NCBI GenBank assembly: GCA_958510875.1
Contig: OY294067.1
Span: forward strand, 275,634,742-275,698,741
DNA: 64,000 nt
Direction of reading: 5' to 3'
DNA from: Endomychus coccineus
Taxonomy: Eukaryota; Arthropoda; Insecta; Coleoptera; Endomychidae
Shown here: positions 56,406 to 64,000 of the stretch, piece after piece
How positions within the stretch are numbered: position 1 is the first letter of the stretch
Layout of the letters: each line of letters starts with the position of its first letter
Made by a program: the position numbers and the translations under genes
The notes under the pieces: model-generated
Told to the model about the DNA's origin: nothing
The model's input: the letters and a program-made list of their open reading frames with translations, nothing else
Database searches by the model: none

Positions 56406-57069
56406 CCCGCTAACACGTAATGGATAACCAATTCTAATAACTCGAGCATGCGAAAGATCATCCCTATTATTATTATTGATATTATTTAGGGGGGGGGCAT
56501 TGTGGTCCCTTAAAGCCTATGCCGCAGACCTTTCCACTCCGTGTCACGTGTCACCTAGTGGAGCGGGGTTCTCAACGACGAATGTTCACTAGGACAGCTA
56601 AGGGCAGTGTACACCATCAGTGGTGGCTGGTACTGAAGGGTACAAGAACACGTGCTCACCACCACCAACGTGCTTATCCAACCACCAAGATGAACACAGA
56701 AGAAATTCGCATGTAGTTCAGTGCATTATTTTATTACGCACGCTAGGCGCATGCATTGTTATCGCCCAAAACTATGTTCCGGGGAACGTTCTGAAGTGTA
56801 ACTATTTCAAGTATGATTCGGCCGACTACGGTTATCTTCACGCTTATACGGTCGGTTTGAGGCACAAAGAATCGTATCTCTAGTAAACGTCTTGCCTCCA
56901 TAGTGTACAGTGTGTGAATTCAATTCGAAGACGTGAAGTCCAAAGTGAGCCTTCGAATTGGCGTTACGAGGCCATGATGAGACATTGACATCGAAAAATC
57001 CAATTATTTATGTAGGCTTAATCCTTTGCAGCTGAATTAGACGCTGTGCTTGCAATACATATGAAAGGT
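56406..57069. other. No recognised gene; GC-richer than surroundings
   Basis: ATT repeats and a GGGGGGGGG run at 56468-56497 open the stretch. ORFs at 56519 and 56620 overlap in different frames and resemble nothing. Might be a further retroelement fragment. Confidence 0.35.
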
Positions 57070-58480
57070 TCTTGTTCACGAGTGTTTAAAGGCATCTGTT
57101 CAGAACGAATTGCTCGATGCAATGTTGCAAATTTACGAGCAGGAAATATTAAAAGAAATTAAATCTGCAAATTTCATTGCTTTGGAGGCCGATGAAACTA
57201 CAGACATCTCTAATCATCAGCAAATGATTGATATTATTCGATACGTGTTTAATGGGCAAATTTTTGAACGCTTTTCGTCTTTTTTTAAGCCGGATGGACA
57301 TAATGCTGATGTATTAGCAGAAACATTGCTGGATGAATTGCAAACTATTTCCGCCTTCAAAGAAAAGTGTTGAGAATCTTAACAAAGGAACGTTTTAGAG
57401 ATGACGTTAGAAACAGTTTTATTCGATTTCGAAATTATAACTTTTCCGTCACTAAATATTCATAATTGCATATTAACGGGTATGTCGTCTGATATACATG
57501 TTTTTAATGATGATCTTCATAATTATAATACTAGATGTTGCCATAATATTCATATTGACTACTTAAGATTAAATTCGATTCGCTATTCTGCTAACTATCA
57601 TAGTAAAATATTCATAAACAAGCTATCTAAGGAGCCAAAAGAGTGCTCACTCAATGTTTCTAGATCCACATTAAAAAAATTCTTTCTTAATCATGCATTC
57701 TACTTGATAAAAGAGTTTCTGTTGCCCCATTGGCCAATTGATTGTTTTAAATAGTTTTGAAAGGGCTTATATAAATTTTATATGGCATGTCATAGATGTC
57801 CACTCAAAGTTCATTCTGTGTTCCATATAAATTATTAACTACATTTACTTATAAACATCTTAAATCTTTTTCTCATATACATATTTTGGTTTATAATTTT
57901 CATATTTCATTTGACATACATGCAATGGATATTCTTACATTCTCCTTCTTGGTCTGATAACAATAAGCTAATCGCTCAAAGTAACGATGGTGAGTCCGTG
58001 ATGAGTGGTGAGACAAATGAAGTCCAAGCCATTATTTGATTCTCAAAATTTTACATGCATTTCTACAAAAGCATTTTGATGAAACTGTGTAATATTATCC
58101 TATGTTGGACAGTGTAAGATTAAAAAGTGAACTTTCAGCAATTTGTGAGCCCGATAGCATATGTGACGTAGGTGGTATTTTTTCACTTTTAGTATTCATA
58201 ACAGACAACAAACTAGAAATGGTTTTGACGGAAACATACAAACTGTTGGATATCATTTGCACAACACCAATTTCGACAGCATAATGTGAACGATGTTTTT
58301 CCACCCTCAAACGCATTTAAACTTTTCTGAGAAGCACAATGTCAGAAGATCGACTGAAAGCATTGGCGGTCCTATCATTAGAAAGAAGATCGTTCAGTCT
58401 ATCTTGAATTTTGACGTTTTTTCCGGCATGGAAAGTAGAAGAATAGATTTCATGCACAAAAAATTGGTAGGTTTTTTCTT
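57070..58480 (+). pseudogene. hAT (ZMYM1-like) transposase split by a CR1-like fragment
   Basis: The first part (about 57080-57373) reads ECLKASVQNELLDAML, then EILKEIKSANFIALEADETT, DISNHQQMIDIIRYV: the start of the hAT catalytic core with the DETTD block and first catalytic Asp. A CR1-like fragment follows (57368-57945). The gene resumes at about 58080 with MLDSVRLKSELSAI and YKLLDIICTTPISTA, a stop in place of a residue, then CERCFSTLKRI, TFLRSTMSEDRLKAL: the dimerisation domain. A last frame change precedes GMESRRIDFMHKK. Middle catalytic residues are lost. Confidence 0.88.
57368..57945 (+). mobile_element. CR1-like 3' fragment inside the hAT gene
   Basis: Sequence from AAAAGTGTTGAGAATCTTAA onward matches, on the opposite strand, the copy at 59700-60310. 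It includes NIHIDYLRLNS, INKLSKEPKECSLNVSRSTL and HAFYLIKEFL (57401-57754), then the shared 3' UTR. The 5' break falls at the same codon context as FQRKVLRILTKE in the longer copy. 5' truncation is normal for target-primed insertion. Confidence 0.88.
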
Positions 58481-59679
58481 GTGCCCACCCTCTTACACAA
58501 CTTACGAGCCGCCAGGGGCGATTCCCACGCGAAAGTTTTCACCATTTTCCCCCAGGTAAACTATTCCTAATAGTCCAGTCAAATGTGTGAAAAAATATGG
58601 GTCATTACTGAAATTTCATAGACCGCACGAAAAAAAGCCTATGCAGAGATTTCTTGACACATGTATTCCAGGCAATGAGCCGGAATTTCAGCTATAATAA
58701 GAAAAAAGACATGTAGGTCAGAAACGGAAAATTTTTGTGGAATTCAATTCGTGGGGTTATCAGGATCATTCATAACACATAAAACCTCACCAGTCAGCCC
58801 CCCCCCCCTCCCTCGGGGGCCCAAAAAGGTAATTTCGAATTTAAAATGCACCAAGGAGGTTTTTTGGGTCGCTGATCACGATTTGGACGTCAGATTTACT
58901 TGAAATCAATTATTGGGGTAGAAAATCGACTAGTTTTAGCCATTTCTGGTCCCCAAGGGGGGAGGTTGTTGACCGGGGAGGTTTTTTTTTAATTTTCCGG
59001 TAAATTCCGGTAATTGCGTAAAGACGGAAATAATGAGCATAAGTGTTAGTGTGACCTATTTCCCGAGAATTTATATATAACTCAAAGTTAATTTAGATAA
59101 TTCAATTTGATATCTCTCAGCACACTGTCGAGTTGACTTACAATAATCGAAAATTTGAATGAACCTTGGAGTGCAAGTAAAACATTAAACAAATACATAA
59201 TGAAGGCTGCAATAATTTACGCACGTCGAATTATCAGAGGGTCAATAGGGTCAGCGACTCATTCCTCCGAACTGCCTGTGATAACCGCAATAGAAGCGAG
59301 CCTGAACGGATCGTGGCGAAGCCCCACAAACGACGCGGATGATTTCAATCTTCTACCGTTTAAGCAGGACCGTTGGGTGCAGCACCAGCAGGACCGCTTA
59401 TAAGCGTATGTAGAAGGTACGGAAAGGATGGTTGTGATGCTGCCGCTTTCTCTGTACGAAACAGGCTCATTTAAATGCAGGTCTCGCTTAACAAGCGTAA
59501 CGAGTCTTTACTTGAACGGTTATATGTCCTGAAATTGAACTTCACCGCAGCTTCATTTGATATCCGGTTTATTGGTGTGGTTTACGTACGTACGTTAGAA
59601 TTCCCTTTTTTATAGCTTACGGAATCAATTAATACTCGTTCGATAACATATACTGCGTATATATATATGTGGAATTTTA
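58481..59679. other. Repeat scraps and an unassigned ORF
   Basis: 58850-58910 contains GGGTCGCTGATCACGATTTG, the block also repeated at 54.7-55.0 kb, so a scrap of that repeat is here. A CCCCCCCCCC run sits near 58800. An 82-codon plus ORF (59155-59403) lies in GC-richer DNA (GTCAATAGGGTCAGCGAC) and is not recognised. Confidence 0.4.
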
Positions 59680-62340
59680 TACTAACAGTAGAATCTTAAG
59701 ATTATGAGAGTAAGAGTATTTATTGCATGTATAAACTATTGTGTACATTTGTCGAATAAAACATGAAAATTATATACTAAGATATGTATATAAAAAAAGA
59801 TTCAAAATGGTTGTAAGTAAATGTAGTTAATAATTTATATGGAACACAGAATGGACTTGACAAATTTAAGTGGACATGCATGACATGCCATACAAAATGT
59901 ATATAAAGCCATTCCAAACTATTTAAAACAATCAATAGGCCACTGCGGCAACAAAAATTCTTTTATCGAGTAAAATGCATGATTAAGAAAGAATTTTTTT
60001 AATGTGGGCTTAGAAACATTGAGTGAGCACTCTTTTAGCTTCTTGGGTAGCTTGTTCATAAATATTTTACTATAATAGTTAGCAGAACAGCGACTCGAAT
60101 TTAATCTTAAGTAGTCAATATGAATATTATGGCAACATTTAGTGTTATAATTATGAAGATTATTATTAAAAACATGTGTATCAGATGACATACCCATTAG
60201 TATGCAATTATGAATATATAGTGACGGAAAAGTCATAATTTTGAAATCACTAAAACTGTTTCTAACGTCATCTCTGAAACATTCCTTTGTTAAGATTCTC
60301 AACACTTTTCTTTGAAGGCGAAAAATCCTATCCGAAAGAGGTGAATTACCCCAGCCTGTCAGGGCATATGACATATGCGACTGAATAAGGGAGAAGTATG
60401 CCATGCGCATCGCCTCCTCAGGCAAGTAGTTCACTAAATTTCTTATGAAGGAAATATTCTTTGAGATTTTGTTAGCTACACTATCAACATGACATTCCCA
60501 ACTAAGGACTGGATCAAATAAGATACATAAAAACTTTATATAGTCAGGGTTTTCAAAAGTGATGTTTCTGTGTGTGAATGACATTACACCAGTTTTGTCA
60601 AGGTTTACGGATGGTTTATTTGCACAAAACCGTTCAAAAAGCCTTTCTTAAGAATCACTCTAGTAAGCCACCAAATCCCTTTCTTTATTCTTGCTTCGAA
60701 CCATACTGGTGTCATCAGCAAAGAGCAGGAGATCGGCTGCTCCCATCGCTGAACCAAATCATCAACGTAAATAAGGAGCAGTAGAGAACCAAGGACAGAT
60801 CCCTGTGGGACTCCACTGACAACCTCATCTTGTTCCAAAGAGATTCCATTGATGACAGTATACTGTTTTCGGTTGCATAAAAAGAGTGAATTATATTACA
60901 TGTTGTCATGAAATTTGTTAAATTTCAGTTTATCAACAAGAATGGAAGGAGAAACCAGGTCAAAAGCTTTGCTCAGGTCATAGAAGAATGTGCCTACGAT
61001 GAACTCTTTTCCCATACCGCTTACAATGATCTCTATAAGTTTATTTATATTTAAATTTATTTATCATTGGTGCACCTATTTTTACGGAAGCCAAACTGAT
61101 TGCAATAAAAAATGTTAGAATTTTCAATATAGTCGGTTATCCGATATTTCAAGCACGATTCAAAAATTTTTGAAAAAAGTGGAATTGTAGCTATTGGTGA
61201 ATATATTGGTGACCTTCGTAATTTTAAGAGCATCAGAGTATGTTCCGGGGTCTATACATTGATGTAATAAATTGGATAACGGATAAATAAGAATGTTAAT
61301 TGCATTCTTAATTAGGTCTATATTGAGGTTATAATGGTCTTTTTTTTATTTGATATTTTGTTAATAATATCTCTTACATGGATATACGAAACGTGAGAGA
61401 ATGAGAATGACTTGAGATTTAACTTTTCCACAAATGATAAATATTTTCTATACGATTCTTTGAATTTAGGTTTAATTCCTTATATTGTTCAACATCTAGA
61501 AGGGAAGTACAAATGAAAAATATAGTAAAAAAATAAGATGTTTTATCCATTATTTTAAACATTTTAAATCTATTCTAAATGTGGAACAGCTGAAAATCTT
61601 GTACAATGTGCTGGTTGAATCACATTTAAGATACGGAATTATAGGAAGGGGAGGAGTATATAAAAAAGACTTAGGAAACCTAGATATATTACAAAAAAGA
61701 ATTTTGACAATGATTTACAATAAAAAAAATGACACCCGTCAGATGAACTTTTCCCCAAGCAAACATCATGGACTGTAGACAGTTAAACTTTTATATATTA
61801 GGTAACCATGTATTCACTGGGAAAGAAGGCAAACTGATGCAATAAAAAATGTTAGAATTTTCAATATAGTCGGTTATCTGGTATTTCAAAAATTTTTGAA
61901 AAAAGTGGAATTGTAGCTATTGGTGAATATATTGGTGACCTTCGTAATTTTAAGAGCATCAGGGTATGTTCCGGGGTCTATACATTGATGTAATAAATTA
62001 GTTAACGGATAAATAAGAATGTTAATTGCATTCTTAATTAGGTCTATATTGAGGTTATAATGGTCTTTTTTTTATTTGATATTTTGTTAATAATATCTCT
62101 TACATGGATATACGAAACGTGAGAGAATGAGAATGACTTGAGATTTAACTTTTCTACAAATGATAAATATTTTCTATACGATTTTTTGAATTTAGGTTTG
62201 ATTTGATCTCTAGAGAAATATTTAAAAAGAATAAACCCTTGTTTGAGTTCAAATTCCTTATATTGTTCAACATCTAGAAGGGAAGTACAAATGAAAAATA
62301 TAATAAAAAAATAAGATGTTTTATCCATTATTTTAAACAT
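59680..62340 (-). mobile_element. Long CR1-like non-LTR copy
   Basis: Read on minus: linker region (62044-62340, KFKKSYRKYLSFVEKLNLKS...), fingers (about 61180-61260: CIDPGTYSDALKITKVT), palm A region near 60940-61090 (NQFGFRKN), motif B SGVPQGSVLGSLLLLIYVDD (60770-60830), FADD in another frame (60712-60723, LLLFADDTS), then an open 221-codon C-terminal half and a 3' UTR ending near 59680. A tandem duplication (61088-62607) disrupts the order. Three or more frameshifts. It is the best-preserved copy of this family. Confidence 0.88.
59919..60584 (-). pseudogene. CR1-like RT, thumb and C-terminal domain (221 codons open)
   Basis: Starts MSFTHRNITFENPDYIKFLC, with motif E/thumb text FDPVLSWECHVDSVANKISK, QSHMSYALTGWGNSPLSDRI, FRLQRKVLRILTKECFRDDV and the C-terminal INKLPKKLKE-type block (MNKLPKKLKECSLNVSKPT), ending HAFYSIKEFLLPQWPIDCFK. 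It is open over its whole length, which argues for a rather recent insertion, though the upstream part of the protein is broken. The DNA copy at 57.4 kb is a shorter sibling. Confidence 0.9.
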
Positions 62341-62607
62341 TTTAAATCTATTCTAAATGTGGAACAGCTGAAAATCTTGCACAATGCCCTGGTTGAATCA
62401 CATTTAAGATACGGAATTATAGGAAGGGGAGGAGTATTCAAAAAAGACTTAGGAAACCTAGATATATTACAAAAAAGAATTTTGACAATGATTTACAATA
62501 AAAAAAATGACACCCGTCAGATGAACTTTTTCGCATAGCAAACATCATGGACTGTAGACAGTTAAACTTTTATATATTAGGTAATCATGTATTCACTGGG
62601 AAAGAAG
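61088..62607. repeat. Tandem duplication, offset 737 bp
   Basis: The segment from CAAACTGATTGCAATAAAAA through TTCACTGGGAAAGAA occurs at 61088-61826 and again at 61827-62607. The copies are nearly identical except for a 15-bp loss in unit 2 (near 61890) and a gain of about 45 bp (near 62205). Each unit combines a minus-strand CR1-like piece with a plus-strand fragment of another RT (KILYNVLVESHLRYGIIGRG). So the duplication happened after both elements had come together. Confidence 0.9.
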
Positions 62608-62880
62608 AATTCAAAAGTAGCTATTACAATGTGAGAAATATAAATATCTTATAGATTCCACGAATGAGAAAGACAATAGGTCAGCGTAGTAGCTATTACC
62701 TGGACCTAAAATTTTAATGAGCTCCCTGAAAATATAAAATCTGCAAGGTCTGTTCCAGTTTTTAAGGAATTATGAAAAAATTTAATATTGTGTACTTCTA
62801 GAGCTAATGTTTATTCCCAAATTGATGTAAAAAATGTATAAGTAAAAGCTACGCTATTATTATTATTATTACTATATCAT
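62345..62880 (+). mobile_element. CR1-like (second family) RT C-terminal fragment with ATT tail
   Basis: Plus-strand text ILYNVLVESHLRYGIIGRGG (unit 1 version at 61581; here about 62370-62420 with the V codon changed) is the thumb of a CR1-like RT. After several stops comes NELPENIKSARSVPVFKEL (about 62715-62770), the C-terminal block, then a short UTR and a run of ATT at about 62860-62878 as 3' end. The first 240 bp are also present in unit 1 of the duplication. Confidence 0.75.
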
Positions 62881-63227
62881 TTCATGGAATACGCGTTACT
62901 ATTATAGTAGCGATGTTGATTGTTAAACATGGTTTGTGTACAAACAAGTTTTTTAGTGAATTTTGAGCTTTTGAAAAAAGTTCAAAATGATGAGTCATTT
63001 CGAAGATAGCGATGATATGCATCTTATTGTAAGCTTGTATTCATTTATTTTTTATTGTTAAAGTGCAAATGCACTATTTGTAAAACCACATTCAAGCATT
63101 TCACCTAATGCTTAAGTGGATCTAATTTTATTTGTAATTATTTATATTTACTTATAGCTTTATGTATTTATCTATTTAAACATGTTCTATGTATTTAATG
63201 AATTACAAATATATCTATCTATCTATT
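62881..63227. other. No gene; TATC microsatellite at right
   Basis: AATTACAAATATATCTATC near 63205-63227 looks like the 3' tail of a CR1-like element (compare 39125-39150), but no RT text precedes it within 300 bp, so only an extreme 3' fragment could be present. Confidence 0.4.
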
Positions 63228-63525
63228 TATATGCAAAGCTGAGGACGGGACAAGTGATCACTTACAACAGATCGTTGATATGGAGCAGAAACAAAGTTGG
63301 TGTCAAGAGAGATCCCTGTGGAACACCAGATTTGATAGCCATTGTATCGAAAGATACTCCGCAGCAACCCCATGAAGTAATCTATCTGAAAGAAAACTCG
63401 ATAGTGAGCGACAAAGTTGAGTCGGCAAACCATATGACGGAAGTTTCCCAAAAAGGCTCAGTCAAATTTTTTAGAGATATCGGATGCTACAACTACAGAT
63501 TCACCATATTTTTAAATAAACTGTA
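63228..63525 (-). mobile_element. Jockey/CR1-like fragment, RT palm
   Basis: Minus text reads from about 63500: SDISKNLTEPFWETSV-type motif A remains, RHMVCRLNFVAHYRVFF, then the VPQGSLLT-type motif B (the 'GGGATC...TGTTCC' area, in a different frame) and HIND-LL. It stops before the ADD box (the CAAAGCTG at 63233). Truncated at both ends. Confidence 0.75.
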
Positions 63526-63846
63526 AGGGTACAAATCACTCTTACTTGTGAATGAACTATAAGTTCTATTTTATTGCTTGGTTGCCGACAGCTACAGTGA
63601 AGACGGTCGTGAGTTATATTTTAGATGTTAAGATTTTAACCAACCAATAAATTATGTTACCGAACTAGGGGATTCAAATACTCAAAAGTCCCCAGGTTAA
63701 ATTACCCTGAAAGTATACAAAAAAATATAAGACCTGTACCGTGAATGATTGAAATTCACTGGTAATTGGAATAATATTGTTGTTACAATTTGTAACAGAA
63801 CTTAATATTAATGAGTTATGAAGTGCATGAATTGAAGTATGAATGA
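63526..63846. other. AT-rich, no gene recognised
   Basis: No ORF or repeat of note except the start of the tandem array that follows. Confidence 0.4.
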
Positions 63847-64000
63847 AGTTAAATTTCTTAAATCAAAGTGAACAACAGTTAAATTTACATATATATAAAT
63901 ACTCAAATGATTACTTCAGACGTTACATAAAAGTTGAATTTCTTAAATCACAGTGAACAACAGTTGAATTTACATGTATATAAATACTCAAATGATTGTT
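63847..64000. repeat. Tandem repeat, 85-bp unit, running off the edge
   Basis: AGTT(A/G)AATTTCTTAAATCA, GTGAACAACAGTT, ATATAAATACTCAAATGATT appears from 63847 and again from 63932. The second unit reaches the window edge, so the array may be longer. Confidence 0.85.

Overview
This window looks like AT-rich, repeat-dense nuclear DNA from an arthropod, most likely an insect. I could not find one convincing multi-exon host gene. Nearly every recognisable coding stretch is a decayed piece of a transposable element: several non-LTR retrotransposon families (an AP-endonuclease type with a GC-rich body, a Jockey/CR1-like family present in at least seven copies, and CR1-like families with microsatellite tails), at least three families of Penelope-like elements (PLEs), Tc1/mariner elements of several subgroups, three hAT remnants, a P-element-like relic and a CACTA-like deletion derivative. 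This mix and the absence of operons exclude a prokaryote. Order-level placement (a beetle is a guess) is not supported by anything decisive.

Layout. 1-2.1 kb: minus-strand endonuclease-type non-LTR element running off the left edge. 2.3-5.3 kb: Jockey-like tail, a near-perfect 101-bp foldback, a P-like element with 8-bp target duplication and a THAP remnant, then a degenerate tandem array. 5.4-5.65 kb: the only candidate host exon, carrying a 57-codon ORF with one membrane segment. 6.3-9.3 kb: three head-to-tail truncated PLE copies. 9.8-11 kb: Tc1-like element. 11-19.7 kb: Jockey-like and PLE scraps, small inverted-repeat elements and AT-rich DNA. 19.8-21 kb: DD41D-spaced mariner relic. 21-23.5 kb: no gene, but a possible RFX-type X-box. 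23.5-25.5 kb: CR1-like RT and a Tc1 relic. 27-29 kb: split Jockey-like copy. 29.9-32.1 kb: nested palindromes. 32.2-38.3 kb: a second PLE family, a hAT element with intact ends, and a Jockey-like copy interrupted by a CACTA-like element. 40-42.5 kb: the most complete PLE, with RT, GIY-YIG and a hammerhead-ribozyme-like motif. 43.5-44.8 kb: hAT and mariner relics. 46.6-48.6 kb: the longest Jockey-like copy, in which about 400 bp of 28S rRNA gene sequence replaces the RT catalytic segment. 48.6-56.4 kb: a third PLE family, an RNase H fragment and two complex palindromic repeats. 57-64 kb: a hAT gene split by a CR1-like fragment, a long minus-strand CR1-like copy containing a 0.74-kb tandem duplication, and a short tandem repeat at the right edge.

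Nothing here forms a pathway. What the sequence records is a history of nested insertions, tandem retro-insertion and small rearrangements. The points most worth checking are the 28S fragment inside the retrotransposon, the ribozyme-like fold in the PLE tails, the P-like relic, the nested inverted-repeat elements and the small candidate exon.
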